14,087 bases of DNA from Litorivivens sp041625575. Its GTDB lineage: Bacteria; Pseudomonadota; Gammaproteobacteria; Pseudomonadales; Spongiibacteraceae. Shown here piece after piece: positions 1 through 6,985 of this stretch. A program made the position numbers and the translations under genes. Location of the stretch: assembly GCA_041625575.1 (NCBI GenBank), contig JBFJTG010000082.1, forward strand, positions 1 through 14,087, in the 5' to 3' direction. The notes beneath the pieces were generated by a model. It made no database searches. It was not told the origin of the DNA and worked only from the letters and a program-made list of their open reading frames with translations. The first letter of the stretch is position 1. Each line of letters begins with the position of its first letter.

Positions 1-512
1 AAAAGGTGTGAGGTGATGAGTTGAACCTCGTCAAGTTTGGCATCAAATAACAGGGGAGTTCCCTCGTAGCCGGGTATGCGTTTATAGAGCCGCTCTTCCG
101 GAAACAGTATGCAAATAAACTTGACGCCTTTGTCGGCGGTAAAATCCACGGGGCGATTTGAAGTCCAAATCTGGATCTTGGAAGTATCGAGTAAAAATTC
201 CTCCCCATCCACGTGTACAACGGTGGCGCCTTCGTAAGGGCAGGTCAGTCCGATATAGGTTTGCTGCTCCTGATTAACGAGTTCTTCGTCGCGTTCACCC
301 TTAAGCCCTGATAGCTGCATGTTTGTTAGCAGGACATCGCCTATCAGCCTGCTGCCAACGGCTGCTCGCGGACTCAGGTCGCCAATTTTCGATAATTTCC
401 ACGCCCGATTGTAGCGGCTAAGTGCCTCCTCTATCTCGTCAAGTGAGGCATCTTCAGCCAATTCTTCGAGCTGCCAGGTGTGGGCGTTGTTTGGGCTAGG
501 TATGTCGCTCAT
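1..512 (-). CDS. AraC-family transcriptional regulator, N-terminal part (runs off left edge)
   Basis: The frame stays open from an ATG at 510-512 to the left edge, giving about 170 residues with no stop, so the gene is cut by the window. The visible part resembles the N-terminal ligand-sensing domain of AraC/FeaR-type activators (the AraC_binding_2 type). It has an acidic helical start, then a beta-rich stretch around residues 60-150 that includes IQIWTSNRPVDFT and GVKFICILFPEERLY, the usual pattern of a tryptophan strand followed by an arginine-proline turn. The DNA-binding helix-turn-helix pair expected at the C-terminus would lie outside the window. It sits downstream of the ligase/SnoaL genes on the same strand and is a plausible local activator of the catabolic module. 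No strong Shine-Dalgarno sequence precedes the ATG. The family call rests on the look of the sensing domain alone, so it is moderately sure. Confidence 0.6.
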   Translation of the reverse strand, partial: MSDIPSPNNAHTWQLEELAEDASLDEIEEALSRYNRAWKLSKIGDLSPRAAVGSRLIGDVLLTNMQLSGLKGERDEELVNQEQQTYIGLTCPYEGATVVHVDGEEFLLDTSKIQIWTSNRPVDFTADKGVKFICILFPEERLYKRIPGYEGTPLLFDAKLDEVQLITSHL

Positions 513-575
513 AGGTATTTTTGTGTCGGCGGCCTAATCTTTCGATTCTGTAGCTTAAGCCAAACAATGGCAGTG

Positions 576-764
576 TCAACGCATCATCGGAATTACGCTT
601 ATCCGCAAACTGCGCCGTCCGGCATCATTGTGTTGGGTGGGGTGGTTGCCGAATAGAGATTGTTTATAGTAGCGGGCGTATTGGTTGATATTTGAGCGAC
701 CGACTCCGATGGCAATCAGATCGCGATGTATTTTCAGTACTGCCAGAGCCTGTGGCGGGGGCAA
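576..764 (-). CDS. Possible small protein or gene remnant, 62 aa, function unknown
   Basis: This is a short ORF immediately after the SnoaL gene. The case for translation is the ribosome binding site: GGAGG at 770-774 (read on the minus strand) lies 5 bases before a TTG codon at 762-764, within 20 bases of the SnoaL stop, as expected for translational coupling. A GTG at 765-767 is an alternative start but is too close to the GGAGG. The product has a proline-rich start, a stretch around residues 14-30 (DLIAIGVGRSNINQYARYY) that could be a helix-turn-helix helix pair, and a basic C-terminus. I recognise no family. It could equally be the decayed start of a DNA-binding or transposase-like protein, or noise. 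Confidence 0.3.
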   Translation of the reverse strand: MPPPQALAVLKIHRDLIAIGVGRSNINQYARYYKQSLFGNHPTQHNDAGRRSLRISVIPMMR

Positions 765-780
765 CACTTCCTCCGAAAAT

Positions 781-1299
781 CTAGCTGTCGATTTTCAGTG
801 CATTGGGTGAGGCGTAGAATATTTTCTTGGCGATTTTCCATTCGCCATCAACCTTGCGGTACCAGCCGTGATAAATACCGCCGAACAGCACTTGAGCTTG
901 TAATACTGAATGCCAGTTTTTCAAATCCAGCTCTTTGCCATCATCGTTAAAGCTTTGCATTAGTGGAGCCGCCATTGTGCGCGTTCTTGCGGTCGTGTCG
1001 GTCAGTTCGTCAAAGGTTGTTCCGGCCATGAGGTGAAACGCACCAAGCCCTTCAAGCTCGCTATAGAGTGCGCGGTTCTCGGCGTTGGTTTTTGTCATGT
1101 AGTCGACAAAGGTCTTTTTTCCTGTGAGGGTCATGACGGGTTCGTCGCGAATGGGAATGCGCAGTTCCCAAACCATATCCTCGGTAAACAGGTCAGCCCA
1201 GGCCTCCAGATCGCCGCCATCGAAAGTGAAAGCGTAGCGGGTAATAAGGTCTTGTATTTCGAGTTTGTCGTAGGCGATCTGTGCAATGTTTTTAGTCAT
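781..1299 (-). CDS. SnoaL-like (NTF2/ketosteroid-isomerase fold) protein
   Basis: This 172-residue protein shows the SnoaL_4 pattern. An N-terminal helix-rich part (EIQDLITRYAFTFDGGDLEAW, residues 14-34) contains the conserved D-x-G-D-x-x-x-W turn. It is followed by LFTEDMVWEL (37-46), an HLMAG strand (89-93) and the final GWYRKVDGEWKI sheet (145-156). Proteins of this cone-shaped fold serve as small-molecule isomerases, dehydratases, cyclases or hydroxylation partners, and length fits a single-domain member. The start is an ATG preceded by GGGA about 9 bases upstream. It begins 46 bases after the acyl-CoA ligase stop on the same strand, so the two are probably co-transcribed. That placement suggests it acts on the same lipid or terpenoid substrate, for example on a double bond or hydroxyl group. 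The exact reaction cannot be read from the sequence. Confidence 0.82.
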   Translation of the reverse strand: MTKNIAQIAYDKLEIQDLITRYAFTFDGGDLEAWADLFTEDMVWELRIPIRDEPVMTLTGKKTFVDYMTKTNAENRALYSELEGLGAFHLMAGTTFDELTDTTARTRTMAAPLMQSFNDDGKELDLKNWHSVLQAQVLFGGIYHGWYRKVDGEWKIAKKIFYASPNALKIDS

Positions 1300-1345
1300 A
1301 TTAGTGTTCCCGTTTATACGTCTTTATCTATGAGTTATCAGTCAG

Positions 1346-2893
1346 TCAATCGAATTTTAGCTCTCGCTTCATGACCTTGCCTAATGCATTGCGTGGGAAG
1401 TCCGCGCAGATTTTAACGCCGTGCAGGCGCTGGTGCTTGCTTAGTTTTTCGTTGGCCCATTCAAGCACGCCGTCTGTACTACCATTAAAGCTGTTGTCGA
1501 CAATGATAAAGCCAAAAGGCACTTCGCCCCAGCGATCGTGCTCTTTGCCAGCAACGGTACAGTCGATCACACCCGGATAGTCGATAATGACTTTCTCAAT
1601 ATCGCCGGGATACACATTGTAGCCACCGGAAATAATCATCTCCTTCTTGCGGCCGACAATTTTGACGTAGCCGTCGGCATCAAGCACGCCCATATCCCCG
1701 GTTCGAATAAAGGCTTTGCCGTCTATAATTTTCCACAGCAGCTCGGCATTTTGCTCGTCGCGGTTATGGTAGCCTCGCGACAGGTAAGGCGACCAACCAA
1801 CGATCTCACCGGCGCTACCGTCGGTAATTTCCTGATCATCGTCTCCGACTAGCCGAATTTCACCGCCGGTCATGGCGCGGCCAACGGTTTCCAGTTTTGG
1901 TTTAATTTCGTGGGGCTCCAGAAGTGTAATAACGCCTTCAGTACAGCCGTACAGCTCGTACAGGTTGGGCGTTATTCTCTCCAATACGTCCAGTTTGAGT
2001 TCCGGACGCAGGTAGGACCCCATAGAAATTAGCATTTTTAGCGATGAAAAGTCAGTGGACTCCACTTCGGTAGAGCGCAGCACGTCACTGATCTGTGTGG
2101 GTACTAAAAAGCTGTGTGTGACGCGATGTTTTTCAATCAGGCTTAAAGATTCGGCGACTTTGTACTTGGTCATCATGATGAGTGTGCCGCCAGTGTAGAA
2201 GAAGGGCGCCATCATCCCCCAGCTGCCGTTGGAGTAGGCTCCGGTGGCCAGTAAGTAGATGGAGTTGCGGTCACAATTAAAGGCTTGTGCAAAGCCGCTG
2301 GCATACCAGGTACGGCCTAACTGGCTGTGCACGATACCCTTGGGGATTCCGGTCGTACCGGAGCTGTAAATTATTGTAGCCCGGTCTTCGGCTTTGACAT
2401 CGACTGTATGCGCAGCAGGCAGATGCTCCAGAATTGTCTCGTAGGGTGTAAAGCCGGATTCGTCAAAGTCCAGCGCAACGCGAAGGCTTTTCGCGACGCC
2501 GTCGGCTTCGTCAAGTTGGTGACGTCCCGCTTTGTTAACGAAGACGGCCTTAACGTCGGCATCGCTGAGTAAGGTATTGGCATCGCGGGCGTTGAGTAGT
2601 GTGGACAGCGGTACGGCAACGGCGCCTGCCGATAGTATGCCAATCAGAATTTCAGGATATTCGGTACAGTTGTCAGCGGTAATGGCGACTGTGTCGTCGG
2701 GTTCGATTCCGGCCGCCTGGAGCGCGGCGCATACGCGCAGTGAATTCTCATGAAATTGTTGCCAGCTTCGGGTGGATTCGCCGCAGATGATGGCGGTTTT
2801 TTGGGGCGTCAGGCTGGCGTTTGAAGCGATCATCCTTGGAAGGGTGTTCAGCGCCAGGGGCAGAGCCAGATTGTCGGTTTTTGCCATGTTCAT
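1346..2893 (-). CDS. Acyl-CoA synthetase / AMP-dependent ligase (class I adenylate-forming)
   Basis: This 515-residue enzyme has all core motifs of the ANL superfamily in order. They are the phosphate-binding loop YSSGTTGIPKG (176-186), YELYGCTEG (312-320), RTGD (397-400), the hinge GRKKEMIISGGYNVYP (414-429) and PRNALGKV (500-507) with the catalytic lysine K506. It should convert a carboxylic acid, ATP and CoA into acyl-CoA via an acyl-adenylate in the cytoplasm. Length is normal for medium/long-chain or aryl/steroid acid CoA ligases. I prefer the first ATG (2891-2893) because a GAG lies 6 bases before it, whereas the ATG at codon 3 would be 12 bases away. It is the first gene of the minus-strand arm and diverges from the thiolase. 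It probably activates the acid taken up or produced by this module. Chain length and ring preference cannot be inferred. Confidence 0.93.
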   Translation of the reverse strand: MNMAKTDNLALPLALNTLPRMIASNASLTPQKTAIICGESTRSWQQFHENSLRVCAALQAAGIEPDDTVAITADNCTEYPEILIGILSAGAVAVPLSTLLNARDANTLLSDADVKAVFVNKAGRHQLDEADGVAKSLRVALDFDESGFTPYETILEHLPAAHTVDVKAEDRATIIYSSGTTGIPKGIVHSQLGRTWYASGFAQAFNCDRNSIYLLATGAYSNGSWGMMAPFFYTGGTLIMMTKYKVAESLSLIEKHRVTHSFLVPTQISDVLRSTEVESTDFSSLKMLISMGSYLRPELKLDVLERITPNLYELYGCTEGVITLLEPHEIKPKLETVGRAMTGGEIRLVGDDDQEITDGSAGEIVGWSPYLSRGYHNRDEQNAELLWKIIDGKAFIRTGDMGVLDADGYVKIVGRKKEMIISGGYNVYPGDIEKVIIDYPGVIDCTVAGKEHDRWGEVPFGFIIVDNSFNGSTDGVLEWANEKLSKHQRLHGVKICADFPRNALGKVMKRELKFD

Positions 2894-3385
2894 GATTCGC
2901 TCTTTTTCATTACGGGTGGCGGGTTTTGTTGTAATACCCGATTGGCCTAATGCAGTCTTATTATGTTCAACATTGATTGCGTCTAATCAGTAGTGAGCAA
3001 GATAAGACCACTCGATTTCTATCTTCATTATTTCGATTCGAGGGTGAAATTACTTGCTTGTCAGCGATGTTGTGCTTGTGTTGGCGTGCAGGCTTTTAGT
3101 CCGCTCCTGTTGCACCAAGTCGGTGCGCGCGAGGTGTTTAGGGCGTTAATCGATTTTTTCTCACTAGGAGTAGCTATCCGGGGTGGAATGTCGTTACCGG
3201 AATTCTTGTCGTTTGCGGGCGCCCGATGTGCCGATCTTGCACCTCATTGCATGCAGCGAGGAACAATAGAGCGTGCACGCTGGCGCATGGCATAGAGTGC
3301 GCGAGTAGATATCCTGAGTTCATTAAATTAATTCATACCTGCATAGGGCTGCAATAAGCCTGTATAGCGGAAGTGGAGCAATAGA
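2894..3385. promoter_or_regulatory. Divergent control region between ligase and thiolase genes
   Basis: This 492-base gap separates two divergent catabolic genes and should hold both promoters and any binding sites of the local regulator. Visible structures are a perfect 12-bp palindrome at 3270-3281, a perfect 8-bp palindrome TGCATGCA at 3248-3255 and an inverted repeat GCGCA/TGCGC (3283-3287 and 3298-3302). There is also a short hairpin CGGGT/ACCCG in the ligase leader (about 2924-2940). An AT-rich stretch at about 3320-3340 could hold the thiolase promoter, but no convincing -35/-10 pair stands out. The region is long for a simple promoter gap. A GTG-initiated open frame at 2993-3295 lacks a ribosome binding site and is not believed. 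Confidence 0.5.
3270..3281. promoter_or_regulatory. Perfect 12-bp palindrome, candidate operator
   Basis: AGCGTGCACGCT is identical to its reverse complement. It lies about 105 bases before the thiolase start codon, inside the divergent control region, where a dimeric regulator could bind. Which protein would bind is unknown. AraC-family proteins usually prefer direct repeats, so a different regulator type is possible. Confidence 0.35.
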
Positions 3386-4573
3386 ATGAGCAAGAATCAC
3401 GTAGTAGTCGCTGGCGTTAATATGGTGCCCTTTAAAAAACCGGGCGCCAATGAACCCTACACCGTCATGGGCTCAGAAGCCGTGCGTGGTGCACTTAAGG
3501 ATGCAGGGCTGGAGTACTCTGATGTGCAGCAAGCCTATGCGGGCTATGTATTTGGCGACAGCACCAGCGCCCAGCGTGTTTTGTATGAAGTGGGCATGAC
3601 CGGTATTCCCGTTATTAACGTGAACAACAACTGCTCCTCAGGCTCCACTGCCCTTTATCTTGCGCGTCAGGCGGTGCAAAGCGGTGCGGTAGAGTGCGCC
3701 TTGGCCTTGGGTTTTGAGGAAATGCGCCCCGGTGCTATCCAGCTAATGTGGGATGATCGTCCGGGCACTTTTGACCGTTTTAAAGATGCCTTGCAGAATT
3801 TAGGTCACACCTATTCCGATAGTTTTGCAGCGCCCTGTATGTTTGGGGCGGCGGGAGCAGAGTACCTGAAGAAGTATGATGCTGATCCAGAGATTTTTGC
3901 GGAGGTAGCGGTAAAAACCCGCGGCCATGCGGCGAAAAACCCTTACGCAGTATTCAAGAAGCCGCTGACCGTGGAAGAGGTCATGGCTGAGAAGGTGATC
4001 TACGAACCCTCGCTGACAAGACTGATGGCATGTCCGCCAACGTCGGGCGCCGCCGCGGCCATTATTTGTTCGGAAGATTTCGCCAAGCGGCACGGCATCG
4101 ATACCACGGTGCGTATCGTAGCTCAGGCCTTGACCACTGACGGCGAGGGCACCTTTGATTCGGCCATGAATGTGGTGGGTCAGTCGATGGCACGTGCAGC
4201 GGGCCAGCAGGTTTTTGATCAGGCAGGCATCGGCCCCGAAGATCTGGATGTGATTGAGCTTCATGATTGCTTTACGCCCAATGAAGTTATCACATACGAA
4301 GGCTTGGGTTTGTGCGAGGAGGGTGGCGCAACCGCGTTCATCAAAGACAAGCGCAATACTTACGGCGGCGATGTGGTGGTTAATCCCTCTGGCGGCTTGA
4401 TGTCCAAGGGCCATCCCATCGGCGCGACCGGACTGGCGCAATGCACGGAGTTAACCTGGCAGTTGCGTGGTCAGGCCGGCGAGAGACAGGTTGAGGGCGC
4501 GAAAACAGCCTTGCAGCATAATCTCGGTATTGGCGGAGCCTGTGTTGTTACGCTTTACCAGAAGTCAGCGTAA
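3386..4573 (+). CDS. SCP2-type thiolase (acetyl-CoA acyltransferase-like, lipid-transfer protein family)
   Basis: This 395-residue thiolase-superfamily protein has the nucleophilic cysteine in NNNCSSGSTALY (C83), the HDCF motif typical of the SCP2/SCP-x branch (293-296), GHPIGATG with the active-site histidine (342-349) and the C-terminal GIGGACVV with the second cysteine (C386). These features support the last step of beta-oxidation: CoA-dependent cleavage of a 3-ketoacyl-CoA into acetyl- or propionyl-CoA and a shortened acyl-CoA. The SCP2 branch often handles branched or sterol side-chain substrates, and some relatives act instead as retro-aldolases with a DUF35 partner. No DUF35 gene is adjacent and both cysteines are kept, so thiolysis is the better guess. 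GGAG at 3375-3378, 7 bases before the ATG, fixes the start. It is the first gene of the plus-strand arm. Confidence 0.9.
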   Translation: MSKNHVVVAGVNMVPFKKPGANEPYTVMGSEAVRGALKDAGLEYSDVQQAYAGYVFGDSTSAQRVLYEVGMTGIPVINVNNNCSSGSTALYLARQAVQSGAVECALALGFEEMRPGAIQLMWDDRPGTFDRFKDALQNLGHTYSDSFAAPCMFGAAGAEYLKKYDADPEIFAEVAVKTRGHAAKNPYAVFKKPLTVEEVMAEKVIYEPSLTRLMACPPTSGAAAAIICSEDFAKRHGIDTTVRIVAQALTTDGEGTFDSAMNVVGQSMARAAGQQVFDQAGIGPEDLDVIELHDCFTPNEVITYEGLGLCEEGGATAFIKDKRNTYGGDVVVNPSGGLMSKGHPIGATGLAQCTELTWQLRGQAGERQVEGAKTALQHNLGIGGACVVTLYQKSA

Positions 4574-4589
4574 AAGAGTCCGGCAAAAC

Positions 4590-4619
4590 GCGGGTTGATC
4601 GTGCTAGAGATTAGCCCGC
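4590..4619 (+). other. Strong stem-loop between thiolase and receptor genes, no U-tract
   Basis: An 11-base-pair stem (GCGGGTTGATC paired with GATTAGCCCGC, two G-U pairs in RNA) closes an 8-base loop. It begins 16 bases after the thiolase stop. No run of T follows it, so it is not a standard intrinsic terminator for plus-strand transcripts. It could stabilise the 3' end of the thiolase message, cause partial attenuation ahead of the receptor gene, or act as DNA in a binding site. Confidence 0.5.
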
Positions 4620-4643
4620 TGATTAGTCTAAGCAAACATACAT

Positions 4644-4649
4644 TATAAA
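4644..4649 (+). promoter_or_regulatory. Possible -10 element ahead of the receptor gene
   Basis: TATAAA lies 37 bases before the GTG start of the TonB-dependent receptor, downstream of the stem-loop at 4590-4619. It could let the receptor be transcribed independently of the thiolase. No good -35 hexamer is found at the right distance, so an activator would be needed. This is a weak call. Confidence 0.2.
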
Positions 4650-4680
4650 AATTAGACGTCAACAAAAGAGGATTAAGGTA

Positions 4681-6915
4681 GTGAAAGCGAACTGTATTGG
4701 CTTGTTAGTGTTGCTGGCTGTCTTGCCGCGACTTTCAGTCGCGCAAGAAGGCAATCGTCAAGCGGCGCGCGTTATTGAAGAGGTGGTGGTCACCGCTACC
4801 AAGCGCGCGGAGTCCGTTCGTGATGTACCGGTGAGCATAAGCGCCATTACCGGCGACATGCTGGAGGAGCAGGGTATTCAAAGCTCCAATGAGTTTCTTG
4901 AGCAAGTGCCGGGCGTTACTCAAGTGGACGATGGTTCTACGGCACGTCGCGTGACGGTTCGCGGTGTGGCGGCCGAGGCAGCAACGCAAGCGGCTACCGG
5001 TGTGTTCATTGGCGATATCCCGTTTTCAGACCCTATGCTGCCCCGCGTAGTACTCGACCCCAATCCTTTTGACGTCGGCTCCATTGAAGTGCTGAAAGGA
5101 CCCCAGGGCACCTTGTTTGGCGGCTCGGCTCTCAATGGTTCGATACGATACATTCCGCGTCGTGCCGATCTGGATGAGATGCAGTTTAAATATTTTGCGC
5201 AGCGTGAAGACGTCAGGCACGGCGATACAGGAAAGGTTTATGGCATGGTCGTAAACCTTCCCGTCTCTGAAGATATAGCGTTGCGTATTGGTGGCCACGA
5301 GCGCGACTCAGCGGGCTGGATAGATGAGCGGCAGCGTAATGAACAAGATGTGAATGGCGTTGAACAAGACAGTCTCCGCATCATGCTGCGCTGGCAGCCC
5401 GGTGAGCGCTGGGATGTTGATCTTATGCACATGGAGCAGGACTCGCTGTACAAAGATTTCAATTTTGTCGCGAATGAAGACGGCGAACTACATCGCCAGA
5501 ACACGCCGAGACCCAGCCCGATCAGCACCGACTACGAGGTTCAGTCCCTCAATGTTCAGTACGCGTTTGACAGCTTCAGTGTGGCGATGGTGGCGGGCCG
5601 CTGGGAAAAAGAATATTTCGATGACAGTGACATGTCGCGGCTTGCAAACCAAAACGATAATCCGCCCGAGGGCATTAATCAGATCATTATTAATGACAGT
5701 AGCGCCGATACCTATGAATTGCGTTTCACCTCTGAATACGATGCCGACGTTCCGTGGCAGTGGGTTGTCGGTGCTTTTCGGTTTGAATCCGAGCTGGCTG
5801 AAAAGCAAATTTTTGAATTGGCAGAAGGTGTGACCCTGCCGGTTAGCGGTGGTTCGTTAGCGATTGTGCCCGGAATTCAGGGTGTGATTGGTGATAACGG
5901 TGAATTGCGCGCAGGAGAAAGAAATACCCCCGATATATCACTACAAGAGCAGGCACTCTTTGGTGAAATTACACGCACCTTTTTTAGCTCTCTGGATGTA
6001 ACGCTAGGACTTAGAAAGTTTAAAACGAGCGTAGACGGTACTGTGGTACTCAGTGGCCCCATTTTTGCGGGAACTTTGCTTGCAGATCAGAATGTTGAGT
6101 CGCGTAACTTCCACCGGGTTTCGGAAGACGGAATTAACCCGAAACTTTCGGTATTCCATTCCGTCAATGACCAGATATCGTGGTACGCCAGCGTTGCGAA
6201 GGGATTCCGTTTTGGCGGTATACAGGTAACGGGCTCTACGGTTAGCCCCGACGCCGATGTGCCCGAAACCTACAAATCCGACGTGCTGTGGAGCTATGAA
6301 GTAGGTCTTCGTACCGAATGGCTGGAGAAAACGCTGATTGCTGATCTGGCGGTTTTTCGAATTGATTGGGACGACCCGCAAGTATTGCTAACAACGCCGG
6401 AAGGCTTGCTCGCCTACGTCGACAATGTCAGTAGCGCAGAAAGTAACGGTGCCGAATTGAGTGTTCAATATCTTCCACCCATTGAAGGGCTTTCGCTGGC
6501 GTTTTCGGCTGCCTATACCGATACGCGCACGACAGCAGAGTTTACCAACGGATCGGGGGAGCTTTTTCCCTCCGGAACCGAATGGCCGCTATCGCCACGA
6601 TGGCAAACGGCAACTAGTCTGGCCTACAGAACCTTCTTCGGCGGATTTGAATTGTCGGCCTCGCTGTCGCACAGCTACACCACAGAAGCGATTAGCAATT
6701 GGGATACGCAGGTACCGATTTTTGACTACGAATTATTCAACGGTCAGTTAAATGTCGCCTATCCGTCGATTTCCTGGATGCCGCGATTCTCGCTGATCGT
6801 GAACAACATGAAAGACGAAAGGGAGCTGGTGGGCAGTTCTTTCAGCTCGCTGCTGAGTGATCGCACCTACTTGCGGCCCAGAACAGTAACACTGCGCTTA
6901 AGTGGCGAATTCTAG
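4681..6915 (+). CDS. TonB-dependent outer-membrane receptor
   Basis: This 744-residue receptor should import a scarce or bulky substrate across the outer membrane using TonB/ExbBD energy. It starts at a GTG with AGAGGA 8 bases upstream, and no in-frame ATG occurs until codon 60. A signal peptide (residues 1-21, hydrophobic core LLVLLAVL, likely cut after SVA) is followed by a TonB box (EEVVVTATKRAE, about 33-44). The plug domain (about 46-160) contains VPVSISAI, FLEQVPGV and the IEVLKGPQGTLFGGSALNGSIRYIP signature. A long beta-barrel ends in a terminal phenylalanine. The style is that of receptors commonly annotated as iron-siderophore receptors but often found beside catabolic genes in sphingomonads and marine gammaproteobacteria. 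Given its place between a thiolase and a hydroxyacyl-CoA dehydrogenase, a hydrophobic carbon source is more likely than a siderophore. That is inference from position only. Confidence 0.93.
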   Translation: MKANCIGLLVLLAVLPRLSVAQEGNRQAARVIEEVVVTATKRAESVRDVPVSISAITGDMLEEQGIQSSNEFLEQVPGVTQVDDGSTARRVTVRGVAAEAATQAATGVFIGDIPFSDPMLPRVVLDPNPFDVGSIEVLKGPQGTLFGGSALNGSIRYIPRRADLDEMQFKYFAQREDVRHGDTGKVYGMVVNLPVSEDIALRIGGHERDSAGWIDERQRNEQDVNGVEQDSLRIMLRWQPGERWDVDLMHMEQDSLYKDFNFVANEDGELHRQNTPRPSPISTDYEVQSLNVQYAFDSFSVAMVAGRWEKEYFDDSDMSRLANQNDNPPEGINQIIINDSSADTYELRFTSEYDADVPWQWVVGAFRFESELAEKQIFELAEGVTLPVSGGSLAIVPGIQGVIGDNGELRAGERNTPDISLQEQALFGEITRTFFSSLDVTLGLRKFKTSVDGTVVLSGPIFAGTLLADQNVESRNFHRVSEDGINPKLSVFHSVNDQISWYASVAKGFRFGGIQVTGSTVSPDADVPETYKSDVLWSYEVGLRTEWLEKTLIADLAVFRIDWDDPQVLLTTPEGLLAYVDNVSSAESNGAELSVQYLPPIEGLSLAFSAAYTDTRTTAEFTNGSGELFPSGTEWPLSPRWQTATSLAYRTFFGGFELSASLSHSYTTEAISNWDTQVPIFDYELFNGQLNVAYPSISWMPRFSLIVNNMKDERELVGSSFSSLLSDRTYLRPRTVTLRLSGEF

Positions 6916-6985
6916 GCTGATGTACCGCCGTGAGAATGACAGTGCGCATTAAGTTAACAATCGGCAGTTTATAAAAGGTATCAAC

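Noticed and set aside
633..650. G-rich run as a possible G-quadruplex
   Set aside because: Only one run of three and one of four G occur; too few G-tracts for a stable four-stranded structure.
2993..3295. GTG-initiated 100-residue open frame in the ligase/thiolase gap
   Set aside because: No ribosome binding site, cysteine-rich odd composition, no recognisable domain, and it fills what should be the divergent promoter region.
3800..4441. Long open frame (213 codons) antisense to the thiolase gene
   Set aside because: It lies wholly inside a clear thiolase coding sequence with intact catalytic motifs; the antisense product shows no domain and is a codon-usage shadow.
4590..4619. Stem-loop as an intrinsic terminator after the thiolase
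   Set aside because: No T-run follows the stem on the plus strand, so termination there is not supported; kept as a structural element only.
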